Shown piece after piece: positions 23,039 through 35,702 of a DNA stretch of 64,000 nucleotides. The DNA is from Mycolicibacterium sp. ND9-15 (lineage in GTDB: Bacteria; Actinomycetota; Actinomycetes; Mycobacteriales; Mycobacteriaceae). Position 1 is the stretch's first letter, and every line of letters begins with the position of its first letter. Where the stretch lies: contig NZ_CP142362.1 of NCBI RefSeq assembly GCF_035918395.1, positions 2,579,501 to 2,643,500 of the forward strand, written 5' to 3'. The translations under genes were made by a program, and so were the position numbers. Below the pieces are notes generated by a model that saw nothing but the letters and a program-made list of their open reading frames with translations, searched no databases and had not been told where the DNA came from.

Positions 23039-24187
23039 GTGAAGGCGATGGTTTACCGCGGCCCGTACAAGGTGCGTGTGGAGGAAAAAGACGTTCCGCC
23101 GATCGAGCATCCGAACGACGCGATCGTAAGGGTGACGCTCGCGGCGATCTGCGGTTCGGACCTGCACCTGTACCACGGCATGATGCCCGACACCCGGGTC
23201 GGAATGACCTTCGGCCACGAGTTCATCGGTGTCGTCGATCAGGTCGGCCCCTCGGTGCAGAACCTCAAGCCGGGCGACCGGGTCATGATGCCGTTCAACA
23301 TCTTCTGCGGCTCCTGCTACTTCTGCGCCCGTGGGCTGTACTCCAACTGCCACAACGTCAATCCGAACGCGACCGCCGTCGGCGGAATCTACGGTTACTC
23401 GCACACCTGCGGCGGATATGACGGCGGTCAGGCGGAGTTCGTCCGAGTACCGTTCGCTGACGTCGGGCCGGCGCTCATCCCGGACTGGATGTCCGACGAG
23501 GACGCGCTGATGTGCACCGACGCGTTGGCCACCGGCTACTTCGGCGCGCAACTCGGCGACATCGTCGAGGGCGACGTCGTGGTGGTGTTCGGTGCCGGAC
23601 CGGTCGGGCTGTACGCCGCGAAATCCGCCTGGTTGATGGGCGCCGGCAGGGTGATCGTGATCGACCACCTCGAGTACCGGCTGCGAAAGGCCCGCGCGTT
23701 CGCGCATGCCGAGACCCGCAACTTCGCCGAGTACGACGACATCGTCGTGGAGATGAAGAAGACCACCGGCTATCTCGGGGCCGACGTCGCGATCGACGCG
23801 GTGGGCGCCGAGGCCGACGGGAATCTGCTGCAACATGTGACCGCTGCCAAGCTGAAGATGCAGGGCGGCTCACCGGTAGCGCTGAACTGGGCGATCGATT
23901 CCGTGCGTAAGGGCGGGACGATCTCGGTGGTGGGTGCCTACGGGCCGATGTTCTCCGCGGTCAAGTTCGGCGACGCCTTGAACAAGGGCCTGACCATGCG
24001 CATGAACCAGTGCCCGGTGAAACGGCAGTGGCCCCGACTGTTCTCGCACGTTCAGAACGGTTACCTCAAGCCCAATGACATTGTCACCCATCGTATTCCG
24101 CTGGAAAACATTGCCGAGGGCTATCACATCTTCTCTGCCAAGCTCGACGACTGCATCAAGCCGGTCATCGTGCCCGACGCCGCCTGA
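23039..24187 (+). CDS. Zinc-dependent alcohol dehydrogenase, FDH-like
   Basis: The 382-residue medium-chain dehydrogenase has catalytic Zn ligands C38 (AAICGSDLHLYHG) and H60-E61 (FGHEFIG), and structural Zn cysteines at 90, 93, 96 and 104 (CGSCYFCARGLYSNC). The NAD-binding fold is at VVVVFGAGPVGLYAA with an acidic residue after the second strand (VIVIDHLEYR), so NAD is likely preferred. It belongs to the glutathione-independent formaldehyde-dehydrogenase-like group; the substrate is unknown. The GTG start at 23039 has AGGAGG upstream. It precedes a small unknown gene by 10 bases. Confidence 0.9.
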   Translation: MKAMVYRGPYKVRVEEKDVPPIEHPNDAIVRVTLAAICGSDLHLYHGMMPDTRVGMTFGHEFIGVVDQVGPSVQNLKPGDRVMMPFNIFCGSCYFCARGLYSNCHNVNPNATAVGGIYGYSHTCGGYDGGQAEFVRVPFADVGPALIPDWMSDEDALMCTDALATGYFGAQLGDIVEGDVVVVFGAGPVGLYAAKSAWLMGAGRVIVIDHLEYRLRKARAFAHAETRNFAEYDDIVVEMKKTTGYLGADVAIDAVGAEADGNLLQHVTAAKLKMQGGSPVALNWAIDSVRKGGTISVVGAYGPMFSAVKFGDALNKGLTMRMNQCPVKRQWPRLFSHVQNGYLKPNDIVTHRIPLENIAEGYHIFSAKLDDCIKPVIVPDAA

Positions 24188-24197
24188 CAGGATCATC

Positions 24198-24761
24198 ATG
24201 ACCTACACCGCCGACCATCCACCCGTCCCCACCTCCGACGATCTGCGGGCCCGCATCCCGGGCTGGGGTGTAGACCTCGACCCGGCCGACCGCCCCTCGG
24301 TACCCAAGCTGAAGGCGGTCGAGACCGGGGCCCGCTGGGACTTCCCCGAGCGGCAACCCGAAAAGTGGCCCCGGGAGCGGTCGATCGAGCATCAGTTCCT
24401 CACGCCGGTGTTCGGCACGTCGACGCCGCCGCGGGGGCTCTCCGGTGCGATCCGGCGCTACTCGTACCGCAAGTACAGCGAAGGCCGCGCCGCTCACTGG
24501 CTGCTGCTGATCCTCGCCGACCGTGTCGACGCCGTCGAACACCATTTGCAGTCGCTGGTCAGCCTTCACCCGGACAACCCGATCACCGAAACCGGATTCA
24601 TGACAGAACTCAAGTACAACGGCCTGGCGGCGCGCGCGAACAGCAAGCGGGCGGACGTCAACCACATGTGGCTCGATCCGCTCATCGTGGCGGGCCCGTG
24701 GGTGGCAGCGGCCGGCGCGGGGGTCCTTGCGGTGCGGCGCCTGCGCCGCGGTCGGCGCTAG
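24198..24761 (+). CDS. Conserved hypothetical protein with C-terminal TM helix
   Basis: The 187-residue protein has a polar N-terminus rich in Pro and Trp (RIPGWGVDLDPADRPSVPK; WDFPERQPEKWPRE). A central part follows (LSGAIRRYSYRKYSEGRAAHWLLLILADRVDAVEHHL), and one TM helix near the end (about 164-180) is closed by RRLRRGRR. It lies directly behind the alcohol dehydrogenase and is probably co-transcribed. I do not recognise an enzymatic motif. The stop overlaps the convergent gene's stop by 4 bases. Confidence 0.75.
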   Translation: MTYTADHPPVPTSDDLRARIPGWGVDLDPADRPSVPKLKAVETGARWDFPERQPEKWPRERSIEHQFLTPVFGTSTPPRGLSGAIRRYSYRKYSEGRAAHWLLLILADRVDAVEHHLQSLVSLHPDNPITETGFMTELKYNGLAARANSKRADVNHMWLDPLIVAGPWVAAAGAGVLAVRRLRRGRR

Positions 24762-25090
24762 CCCTGCAGCAGGTCGTCGAGTACCTCGATGAACTGGTCG
24801 GGGTGCGCGGGCGTGCACGCGGGTCGCCACCGGTTGCCGTCGACGTCGAGCGTGACCAGGGTGCTCTTGCGCGGTCGGCCCACGTCCAGCGGCAGCCAGC
24901 GACACAGGTCCGAGCTGCCCCACAGCCGGTAGCGGTGCAGCCAGTCCAGCGGGGTCGCGGTGTACCCGCGGATCGACCGCACCGGCAGGATCTTCGACGT
25001 GCCCGACGGGAAGTGGTACCGGCGTAGGGTGACCGCCTCACGGTCGACCTGGATCATCCCGTCGTCGTAAAGCTGTTGCGGCGCGGTCAC
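24758..25090 (-). CDS. Small conserved hypothetical protein coupled to Rieske/MBL gene
   Basis: The 110-residue soluble protein consists mainly of predicted beta strands (MIQVDREAVTLRRYHFP, SKILPVRSIRGYTATPLD, STLVTLDVDGNRWRP) and a final helix (PDQFIEVLDDLLQG). This arrangement resembles a PH-like small domain. The GTG at 25090 overlaps the TGA of the upstream Rv3818 homologue (GTGA), so the two are coupled. The function is unknown. Confidence 0.75.
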   Translation of the reverse strand: MTAPQQLYDDGMIQVDREAVTLRRYHFPSGTSKILPVRSIRGYTATPLDWLHRYRLWGSSDLCRWLPLDVGRPRKSTLVTLDVDGNRWRPACTPAHPDQFIEVLDDLLQG

Positions 25091-26637
25091 TTGCGCGTGC
25101 TTCGCAGCTCGTGCCCCTTGCTGGTCAGGCAGCGGCCGGTCTCCAGATTCCACTGCCAGCCGTGCAGGTTGCAGGTCAGCGTCGAGCCTTCGACGACGCC
25201 GAATTTCGACAGGTCGGCCTTGAGGTGCGGACACCGCCGCTGGATCTCCCAGCCATCGAGCGTGATCGACGAGGAGTCGTCGTGCGCCTCGGCGAACCAG
25301 CCGTCGGCGTACGCGATCCGCTCGTCGGTCAGGCACTTGAAGAACGTGTAGAGGTACTCGTTGTATCCGCCGACCCGCCAGGCCCGGAACCGCGTGGACA
25401 GGAATATGGTGTTGACCCAGTCCGGTTCGTCGTCGCGCAGCACGGTGCGCACCAACTCCGGTGCGATCGCGAACCCGTACCGGAACTTTTCGTCGGGAAT
25501 AGGTTCGCGCACAACCCGTTTCGGGAAGTCAAGGACTATCGTCTCGGGGCCCAGCCGCAGCTCGACCGGGTAGCCGATACCGTCGCAGATCTGGTCGCTC
25601 TGGATCATGATGGGCTCGAACGCGGTGCGCAGGGGTTCCAGCAGCGACTCGCCGGCGGCGTCGGCCCAACTCGCCTTCTCGGCGGCGATTATCGGCGCCA
25701 TCCGTTCGGCGTAGTCGGCGATATAGGCCGCCTTGCCGCTGGTGAAAATCGACGCCAGCTGATCGTCGGGCAGTAGGTGAGTCAACGAATCCAGTTGCGA
25801 GCCGGTGAAAGCCGCCGCCGATCCGGGAATCATCAGCAGGCCGCCGTCGTGGCCGTGCTTGCGCAGTTGGTCCAAGAACACCGTCTGGTCGGGGAAGATG
25901 TTGGCAGGGTCGCCGTGGTCGTCGTTGAGGTCGCGCAACTCCGGATCGAGGAAGCATGGCGGCCCCGCGGACGGGATGACCCAGGTGGCACCCACTTGTG
26001 CGATGTACTGGCGGCAGCGGTCCATCTGGCGCTGCCGCTTCTGGATGCCGAAGGCCTCCTTGGCGCGGGCGGGCATGTCGTAGACCATCGGGTACCAGAT
26101 GGCGCCCGAATACTGGAGCATGTGCACGTCGACGTGGTCGAAGTCGGCGTGCACCACGTCCAGATCCACCGGACGCGCGTCGTTCATGTTGAACACGACC
26201 GTCTCGCCGTCGTCGATCACGATTCCGGAGTCGCCGATCGGACCGTCGGCCGGGGCACGCAGCGCGATGATCATCACGCGCAGATCGCCCTTGGGGCCGC
26301 GCACGGTGTGCGTGACCGAATCCGCCGTCTCGAAAAACCGGTGGAATCCCAGCTTCTCGAGTTCCCGGCGCAAATCCGGCACGGGATAGTCCGGCAGCAG
26401 CACGACCGCGTCCTTGTTGACGTGCCGGCGCAGCAGCTTCGGGTCGAAGTGGTCGCGGTGCAGATGCGAGACATAGAGGTAGTCGCAGTCGCCGAGCGCG
26501 TCCCAGTCCAGCGTGCTGTTGTCGGGGAAGGGGAACCAGGAGGCGAAGTAGGCCGGGTTGACCCAGGGGTCGCACAAGATGCTTCCAGCCCGGGTGTCGA
26601 CCCGGAACCCGGCGTGTCCGATGCTCGTGACCTGCAC
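25087..26637 (-). CDS. MBL-fold/Rieske [2Fe-2S] fusion protein (Rv3818 homologue)
   Basis: The 516-residue cytosolic protein has an N-terminal metallo-beta-lactamase fold with SHLHRDHFD (H58, H60, D62, H63). The C-terminal Rieske domain carries C469-P-H471 and C489-N-L-H492, which hold a [2Fe-2S] cluster. The layout resembles CMP-Neu5Ac hydroxylase-like and UlaG-like oxidoreductases; the substrate is unknown. It is divergent from the first acyltransferase gene with a 68-base gap. In M. tuberculosis Rv3818 holds the same domains. Confidence 0.9.
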   Translation of the reverse strand: MQVTSIGHAGFRVDTRAGSILCDPWVNPAYFASWFPFPDNSTLDWDALGDCDYLYVSHLHRDHFDPKLLRRHVNKDAVVLLPDYPVPDLRRELEKLGFHRFFETADSVTHTVRGPKGDLRVMIIALRAPADGPIGDSGIVIDDGETVVFNMNDARPVDLDVVHADFDHVDVHMLQYSGAIWYPMVYDMPARAKEAFGIQKRQRQMDRCRQYIAQVGATWVIPSAGPPCFLDPELRDLNDDHGDPANIFPDQTVFLDQLRKHGHDGGLLMIPGSAAAFTGSQLDSLTHLLPDDQLASIFTSGKAAYIADYAERMAPIIAAEKASWADAAGESLLEPLRTAFEPIMIQSDQICDGIGYPVELRLGPETIVLDFPKRVVREPIPDEKFRYGFAIAPELVRTVLRDDEPDWVNTIFLSTRFRAWRVGGYNEYLYTFFKCLTDERIAYADGWFAEAHDDSSSITLDGWEIQRRCPHLKADLSKFGVVEGSTLTCNLHGWQWNLETGRCLTSKGHELRSTRK

Positions 26638-26705
26638 TGATACCCTTTCGGGACGGATTCGTACTGCTATGAGCTTAACGGCAGGCAGCGACTACGCTTG
26701 CCATC

Positions 26706-27482
26706 GTGGAACCGGTATACGGCACCGTCATCCAATTGGCGCGGCTGGTGTGGCGCGTGCAGGGGTTGAAGTTCACGGTCACCGGCGTGGAGAACCTGCC
26801 GGCCACCGGCGGCGCGGTGGTCGCGATCAACCACACCAGCTACTTCGACTTCACGTTCGCGGGCCTGCCCGCCTACCGGCAGGGCCTCGGCCGCAAGGTC
26901 CGCTTCATGGCGAAGAGAGAGGTCTTCGAGCACAAGGTCACCGGCCCGGTCATGCGCAGCCTGCGTCACATCGAGGTGGACCGTGACAGCGGCGCGGGAT
27001 CGTTCGACGAGGCCTGCCAAAAACTCAAGGAAGGTGAGCTGGTCGGCGTCTATCCGGAGGCCACGATCAGCCGCAGCTTCGAGATCAAGGGGTTCAAGTC
27101 CGGGGCCGCGCGGATGGCGATCGCCGCAGACGTGCCGATCGTTCCGCACATCGTGTGGGGCGCACAGCGAATCTGGACCAAAGGTCATCCGAAGAAGATG
27201 TGGCGCCCCAAGGTGCCGATCTCCGTCGCGGTCGGCGAGCCGATCGAGCCGACCCTGCCCGCCGCTGACCTGACCGCGCTGCTGCATTCGCGGATGCAGC
27301 ACCTGTTGGAGCGGGTTCAGGACGATTACGGGCCGTATCCCAGCGGCGAGTTCTGGGTGCCGCACCGGCTGGGCGGTGGAGCGCCGACGCTCGCCGAGGC
27401 CAATCGGATGGACGCCGAGGAGGCAGCCGAGAAGGCCGCGAGGCGCAGGCAACGACTCGACCCCGATGGAGCAGACGGTTAG
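26706..27482 (+). CDS. PlsC-type acyltransferase, copy 1 (Rv3816c group)
   Basis: The 258-residue 1-acylglycerol-3-phosphate acyltransferase-like protein has the HX4D motif at H43-D48 (NHTSYFDF) and the substrate motif YPEATISRSFEIK with Glu. PHIVWGAQRIWTK forms a later conserved block. It probably acylates a lysophospholipid or related glycolipid at the membrane. It is a tandem paralogue of the next gene, 6 bases away. M. tuberculosis has three such genes (Rv3814c-Rv3816c); this window has two. It starts with GTG at 26706. Confidence 0.88.
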   Translation: MEPVYGTVIQLARLVWRVQGLKFTVTGVENLPATGGAVVAINHTSYFDFTFAGLPAYRQGLGRKVRFMAKREVFEHKVTGPVMRSLRHIEVDRDSGAGSFDEACQKLKEGELVGVYPEATISRSFEIKGFKSGAARMAIAADVPIVPHIVWGAQRIWTKGHPKKMWRPKVPISVAVGEPIEPTLPAADLTALLHSRMQHLLERVQDDYGPYPSGEFWVPHRLGGGAPTLAEANRMDAEEAAEKAARRRQRLDPDGADG

Positions 27483-27488
27483 TTCGCC

Positions 27489-28262
27489 ATGGAGCCCGTT
27501 TTCTACACACTCGAGGTACTTGTCAAGGCGGCGGTCAGGGTCAACGGAATCCAGATCACCTATCGGGGGCTGGCGAACCTTCCCGCCGGCGGCGGCGCGG
27601 TGATCGCCATCAACCACACCAGCTACGTCGACTGGATGCCCGCCGCGCTGGCGGTGCACCACCGCAAGCGGCGCCTACGTTTCATGATCAAAAAAGAGAT
27701 GCAGGAAGTGAAGGTGATCAACTTCCTCATCAGCCACACGGGCACGATTCCGGTGGATCGGCGCTCCGGGGCCGGCGCCTACGAGGTCGCGGTGGAACGA
27801 CTGCGCGCAGGCGAGCTCGTCGGCGTCTATCCGGAGGCCACGATCAGCCGCAGTTTCGAGCTCAAGGAGTTCAAGACGGGCGCGGCCCGCATGGCCCGTG
27901 ACGCCGAGGTGCCGATCGTTCCGCTGGTCGTGTGGGGCGCGCAACGGCTCTGGACGAAAGATCATCCACGGCACCTTTGGGGTCGGCGAGGCGGCGCCAA
28001 GATTCCGATCACCGTCGAAATGGGTAAACCCTTGCAGGCCGGCGAGACGATGGAGCAGACGTTGCAGTACTTGCGTTCGGCGATGACCGAATTGCTGCAC
28101 GAGGCGCAGCGCGACTATTCGTGCCCGCAGGGCGCGTACTGGGTGCCGCGCCGGCTCGGCGGCAGCGCGCCGACACCCGAGGAAGCGAAGGCGCTCGACG
28201 AGGCGGAGTGGACCGAGCGTGCCCGTAGACGTGCCATGCGGGAAGGCGGATCTCGGCGATGA
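27489..28262 (+). CDS. PlsC-type acyltransferase, copy 2 (Rv3815c group)
   Basis: The 257-residue paralogue of the preceding gene has HX4D at H43-D48 (NHTSYVDW), YPEATISRSFELK and PLVVWGAQRLWTK. The two share a nearly identical framework (GELVGVYPEATISRSFE), but differ in the residues just after HX4D, so acceptor preference may differ. It overlaps the downstream HAD gene by 4 bases (ATGA), so the three genes form one operon. Confidence 0.88.
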   Translation: MEPVFYTLEVLVKAAVRVNGIQITYRGLANLPAGGGAVIAINHTSYVDWMPAALAVHHRKRRLRFMIKKEMQEVKVINFLISHTGTIPVDRRSGAGAYEVAVERLRAGELVGVYPEATISRSFELKEFKTGAARMARDAEVPIVPLVVWGAQRLWTKDHPRHLWGRRGGAKIPITVEMGKPLQAGETMEQTLQYLRSAMTELLHEAQRDYSCPQGAYWVPRRLGGSAPTPEEAKALDEAEWTERARRRAMREGGSRR

Positions 28263-29074
28263 CATTGCCGCTCTTGATCGCCTCCGACGTCGACGGCACG
28301 CTCCTCGACAGCGACGAAAAGGTTTCGCCGCGCACCAGGGCCGCGGTCACCGCTGCGGTGGAGGCGGGGACGAAGTTCGTGCTCGCCACCGGGCGGCCCC
28401 CGCGGTGGGTGCAACCGGTCGTCGACGAGCTGGGCTTTGCCCCGATGGCCGTCTGCGCCAACGGTGCGGTGCTCTACGACCCGGCGATCGACCGCATCGT
28501 GTCCGCCCGCACGCTGACCACCGACGTGCTCGGCGAGCTTGCCGAGATCGCGACACGCGTGATTCCCCGGGCGGGCCTGGCCGTCGAGCGGGTGGGGGAC
28601 AGCGCCCATGACGCCGCGACCCCGCAGTTCGTCAGCTCGCCCGGCTACGAACACGCCTGGCTCAACCCGGACAACACCGAGGTGTCGTTCGAGGACCTGC
28701 TCAGCGCCCCGGCGATCAAGCTGCTCGTCCGCAAGGGGGGTGCGCGCAGCGCCGACATGGCGGCCGCGCTCGCCGAACACATCAAGGACTACGGCGATAT
28801 CACTTATTCCACCGACAACGGTCTGGTCGAGATCATGCCGGTGGGGATCAGTAAGGCCACCGGGGTGGCCGAGGTTGCCCGTCCGCTCGGCATCTCAGCG
28901 GGAGAGATCGTCACATTCGGCGACATGCCCAACGACGTGCCGATGCTCGAGTGGGCGGGGCTGGGGGTGGCGATGGGACATGCTCATCCCGCCGCGCTGG
29001 CCGCGGCCGACGAGGTCACGTCGGACAACAACGACGACGGAGTCGCGCGGGTGCTCGAGCGGTGGTGGATGTAG
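28259..29074 (+). CDS. Cof-type HAD hydrolase (Rv3813c homologue)
   Basis: The 271-residue HAD-superfamily phosphatase has the nucleophile motif SDVDGTLLDSD (D10, D12), motif II Thr in LATGRPP, Lys in GISKATGV, and the acidic motif TFGDMPNDVPML. Cof-type members dephosphorylate small sugar phosphates or nucleotides; the exact substrate is not known. It is coupled to the acyltransferases by a 4-base start/stop overlap. Confidence 0.9.
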   Translation: MTLPLLIASDVDGTLLDSDEKVSPRTRAAVTAAVEAGTKFVLATGRPPRWVQPVVDELGFAPMAVCANGAVLYDPAIDRIVSARTLTTDVLGELAEIATRVIPRAGLAVERVGDSAHDAATPQFVSSPGYEHAWLNPDNTEVSFEDLLSAPAIKLLVRKGGARSADMAAALAEHIKDYGDITYSTDNGLVEIMPVGISKATGVAEVARPLGISAGEIVTFGDMPNDVPMLEWAGLGVAMGHAHPAALAAADEVTSDNNDDGVARVLERWWM

Positions 29075-29080
29075 CGGCAC

Positions 29081-30715
29081 TCAGGTGCTGATCGGCGGGG
29101 TGAACCGCTCGAGTTGCACGGGCGCGGTGTCGCCCGCCGGCTTCGGTAGTTCGACCGGGATGCCGTCGAACACCCGGGTCACCGTGCCCTTCTCGCGGTC
29201 GAAGTTCAGCGTGCCGTGCTGAAAGTTCTGCACGATCCACAGCGGGGTGTGGATCTCGGCGCTGGTCGGTAGCCCGAGCGCACCGCGCTCGAAACCCAGC
29301 GCGCCCCATGCCTTGTAGATCTCGCCGGTGATCGGTTCGGCGCCGGTCGGCGGCGACCAGTAGATCGCCCCGCGTTCGAAGGTGACGTAGCGGGCGCCGC
29401 CCTCACCAGAGGCCTCCGGCGACGTCGGCCTGCCCAGCGGGCTGTTCATTCCGCCCCTCGCCTCCCACTGCGCGAAGATGGCGCCACCGCGCAGCGATTC
29501 GGCCAGGTCGGCGGGCCCTGGCGGGTGGTTGAACCGCGCGGCGATGTCGCGGATGTGGTCCATCAGCGCGTACGCCGCGTTACCTGGGCACTCCGTGGCG
29601 CCGACGTCGCGGTGGGTGAAGATCGCAGGCAGCTTCGGGGTCGAGCCGGTCGGGAACTTCGAGAACGAACCGCCCGAGGAGGCCAGCACGACGGTGCCGC
29701 GGGGATCGACGTGGTCCAGCCCGAGCCGCCATCCCAGCAACCGGGCTGTGGTGCGCAACTGGATCGGTGTCGGCGGCACCGATTCGAAGTTGCCCATCAT
29801 CGCCACACCCCAGGTGTCGTGGTTGAAGCCGCCGGTGTGCGCGCCCTCGACCGGCCTGGTCATGCCGCCCGCGCGGCCTTCGAAGACCTGTCCGTACTTG
29901 TCGACCAGCGCGTTGTAGGCGATGTCGCACCAGCCCAACGTGCGCGTGTGGTATTCGTACACCGACCGGACGATCCCCGCCGAGTCCTCGGGGGCGTATT
30001 CGTTGCTGCCGGCGGTGTGGTGCACCACTCCCGCTCGAATTCCCATGTCGTAGCGGGGGTTTCCACAGCGCATCGATTCGTCGGCGCCCCACTGGGACCG
30101 GTTAATGATGTTCGGCGGCATGCCCGGCGCGTTCACCGCCGACGGCGGCGGCAACGTGTCGACCGGTGGCGCCTGCGGCGGGCTGATCAGCACCGCGTTG
30201 AGGTTCTGTCCGAACGGGTGCTCGGTGTTTGCCGGAATGTATCCCAGTTCGGGCCCCTGTTCGGGCCCCTGTTCGGGTGAAGCCTCCGGCGTCTTGGCCG
30301 CGTCGGCGGGGCGGGTCACCGCAATCTGCACGGTGGTGGTGCGCCCGACGAACACCGGCTCGGTGCCGAGCGGTCCGGCGGCGGGCGTGTCCGGACCGAC
30401 GCCCTCGAGGGGTTCGGCCTCATACCAAGGCCCCCAGGTGCCGTCGGCCTTCTTGGCCCGCACCCTGGCAGTCGTGCCGGTGAAATCCTGTGCGGTCAGC
30501 GCCACCAGCGAGAACGGCGTGTCTTGGTGGATCTCGCGGATCGTCTCACCGCCCGCAAGGCCGGTCAGCGGGCGCTGCGCAAGTTGGGGTGTCCCGGCGA
30601 TCGTCGCCTCGTCGTCACCGCCTGCCGGCAGGCCGTAGATCGCCATCGGCAGCATCGCGACCGTCGCCGCAAGCGCGGTGAAAAGCAGCGTTGGCGTCGG
30701 ACGGTGGGACGGCAC
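29081..30715 (-). CDS. PGRP-type N-acetylmuramoyl-L-alanine amidase with LGFP repeats (Rv3811 homologue)
   Basis: The 544-residue exported protein has an N-terminal hydrophobic segment (10-28) and a long non-catalytic part. A type-2 amidase/PGRP domain spans about 205-365 (RSQWGADESMRC; AGVVHHTAG with zinc His; IFTHRDVGATECPG with the second His and Cys). LGFP repeats follow (GGMNSPLGRPTSPEA; YKAWGALGFERGALGLPTS), thought to bind the arabinogalactan-peptidoglycan wall. It should cleave the amide bond between muramic acid and stem peptide. The PEQGPEQGPE repeat (about 148-157) is a small internal tandem duplication. PE_PGRS62 (Rv3812), next to it in M. tuberculosis, is absent here. Confidence 0.9.
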   Translation of the reverse strand: MPSHRPTPTLLFTALAATVAMLPMAIYGLPAGGDDEATIAGTPQLAQRPLTGLAGGETIREIHQDTPFSLVALTAQDFTGTTARVRAKKADGTWGPWYEAEPLEGVGPDTPAAGPLGTEPVFVGRTTTVQIAVTRPADAAKTPEASPEQGPEQGPELGYIPANTEHPFGQNLNAVLISPPQAPPVDTLPPPSAVNAPGMPPNIINRSQWGADESMRCGNPRYDMGIRAGVVHHTAGSNEYAPEDSAGIVRSVYEYHTRTLGWCDIAYNALVDKYGQVFEGRAGGMTRPVEGAHTGGFNHDTWGVAMMGNFESVPPTPIQLRTTARLLGWRLGLDHVDPRGTVVLASSGGSFSKFPTGSTPKLPAIFTHRDVGATECPGNAAYALMDHIRDIAARFNHPPGPADLAESLRGGAIFAQWEARGGMNSPLGRPTSPEASGEGGARYVTFERGAIYWSPPTGAEPITGEIYKAWGALGFERGALGLPTSAEIHTPLWIVQNFQHGTLNFDREKGTVTRVFDGIPVELPKPAGDTAPVQLERFTPPIST

Positions 30716-30795
30716 GCACCGATGTTACGTATGTGCCAGGTGTTACTTGTGGTGCGACACGGCCCGGAGCAGCACTAATCGACGACGACCTGCAC

Positions 30796-30834
30796 CGGCA
30801 CCGCAGAGCCTGAAGCGCGGCGTCTGCGGTGCCG
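30796..30834. terminator. Stem-loop downstream of erp, without U-tract
   Basis: A perfect 11-bp inverted repeat, CGGCACCGCAG (30796-30806) and CTGCGGTGCCG (30824-30834) with a 17-base loop, begins 15 bases past the erp stop. No run of U follows on either strand, so it would be a non-canonical terminator or an RNA-stabilising 3' structure. Confidence 0.6.
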
Positions 30835-30848
30835 TCTGGTGACAGGCC

Positions 30849-31766
30849 TCAGGCGCCGGGTGCGGGCGCCGGTACGGGCACGGGGACCGGGGCGGCGGCA
30901 GGAGCGCCCGGAGGCTTGACCGCCGACATGATCGCGGGCATCACCATGCCCTTGAGCAGGTCGATCGCCTGTCCTGCGCCCAGTTGATCGGCCATGCTCG
31001 ACAGCTCGCCGATGATGCCGCCGCTGCCGGTGCTGGGAGCGGCGGCGGGCATCGTCGCCAGCGACGGATCGCCGAGGATCGGATACGTACCGGCCGCCGG
31101 GTCCAACCCGATCGGCGCCGCGATCGGCACCTCGCTGGGGGCGGGCAGCCCCGAGGTCGCCGAGATCGGGGTGGCGCCCAGACCCGTATCCGTCAGCGCC
31201 GGCGGCGTCGACAGGCCCGGGGTCGTCAATGCGCTCGTGTCGCCGGTCGGGCTGGTCAGCGCCGGGTTGCTCAGCGCCGGGCTGGACAGCGCGGGGTTGG
31301 TCAGCGCCGGGTCGGTGAGCGAGGGCGCCGCCCCGGTGACCGACGGAACCGTGGCGCTCGGCGCGGTCAGGCCGGGCGTGGTCAGTTCGGGCGTGCTGAG
31401 CCCGGGCGTCGACAGGCTCGGCGACGTCAGCTCCGGCGTGGTCAGGCCCGGCGTGGTCAGGCCCGGCGCGGTCAGCCCGGGAGACGTGAGCGTCGTCGGC
31501 GTGCTCGAGCCCGTGCCCGTCAGGATCCCGGTCGGCATCGGCGGCAGGTTGATACCGAACTGCGAGAGGCCTTGGGACAGAGCGGATATCAGCTCGTTCG
31601 GCAGATCCGTGATCATCGCTGCCTGGACGAATTCGCGGTGCTGGGCCGCCGGCTCGGTGCTCTCCGACAACTCGGTTACGGCGACTACTGCGGCGGGACT
31701 CGCGACTGCCAGGGCCAGGACTGCGCTCGTGGCTGTCGACAGCCTGCGTCGACGTCGGTTCGGCAC
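30849..31766 (-). CDS. erp: Exported repetitive protein Erp (PirG)
   Basis: The 305-residue secreted surface protein has a basic N-terminus and signal segment (about 10-30). A helical block follows (EFVQAAMITDLPNELISALSQGLSQFGINLPP), then a repeat region (about 90-185) built of 5-residue units of the PGLTS/PALTS type. The C-terminal domain (SSMADQLGAGQAIDLLKGMVMPAIMSAV) ends in a Pro-Val/Ala tail. Erp is exclusive to mycobacteria and close relatives and affects wall integrity and virulence. The repeat length varies between species. It is divergent from glf, the same arrangement as Rv3810/Rv3809c. Confidence 0.94.
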   Translation of the reverse strand: MPNRRRRRLSTATSAVLALAVASPAAVVAVTELSESTEPAAQHREFVQAAMITDLPNELISALSQGLSQFGINLPPMPTGILTGTGSSTPTTLTSPGLTAPGLTTPGLTTPELTSPSLSTPGLSTPELTTPGLTAPSATVPSVTGAAPSLTDPALTNPALSSPALSNPALTSPTGDTSALTTPGLSTPPALTDTGLGATPISATSGLPAPSEVPIAAPIGLDPAAGTYPILGDPSLATMPAAAPSTGSGGIIGELSSMADQLGAGQAIDLLKGMVMPAIMSAVKPPGAPAAAPVPVPVPAPAPGA

Positions 31767-31865
31767 GGAAGTCTCCTCAATACATGGGCTACGACTAGGT
31801 GGTCTGCTAGGCGATTCAGGTGAACAACCCAGGTCCTGCGCTGCCGGCGGTCTGGGCCGACGTGA

Positions 31866-35180
<3,315 letters not shown>

Positions 35181-35188
<8 letters not shown>

Positions 35189-35702
35189 GAGTCCGCACGG
35201 CGAAGAGGCCGCGCTGGTCGCCGTGCAAGCCGCGCTGGCCGACCGCCCGGGGATCCTCTCGGGCGCACGCGTGTTGTCGCACTTCGGCGAGCACAGCCTG
35301 GGCTGGCTGGCTATTGCATTGGTGGGAGCCATCTTTCAGGCCGACCGGCGGCGCGCCTGGCTGACCGCGGGGGTCGGCGCATTCATCGCCCACGCCGCGG
35401 CGGTCGTGATCAAGCGGGTGGTGCGTCGCGAACGTCCGCACCACCCCGCGATCTCGGTCAACGTCGCAACCCCGAGCCGGCTGAGCTTCCCGTCCGCGCA
35501 TGCCACGTCCACCACCACGGCGTCGCTGCTGATGGCCAGGGCCACCGGTTTGCCGCTGCCGGTGCTACTGGTACCGCCGATGGCGTTGTCGCGGTTGGTA
35601 CTTGGCGTGCACTATCCCAGTGACGTCCTCACCGGGGTCGCGGTCGGGGCGGTCGTGGCCAAGGTTGTCGGCACGGTCGCCGAGCGCGCCGAAGGGAACT
35701 GA
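35181..35702 (+). CDS. PAP2 phosphatase, Rv3807c homologue (DPPR phosphatase candidate)
   Basis: The 173-residue membrane protein shows the complete PAP2 signature: KRVVRRERP (motif 1), PSAHATS (motif 2 with catalytic His) and SRLVLGVHYPSD (motif 3). It is placed between glfT2 and ubiA and is proposed to dephosphorylate decaprenylphosphoryl-5-phosphoribose made by UbiA before DprE1/DprE2 epimerise it to the arabinose donor. The overlap with glfT2 by 8 bases and with ubiA by 1 base shows operon coupling. Confidence 0.9.

Noticed and set aside
31201-31500. Direct repeats in the 3' half of the erp coding strand as a non-coding repeat array
   Set aside because: They are in frame and encode the PGLTS-type repeats known for Erp.
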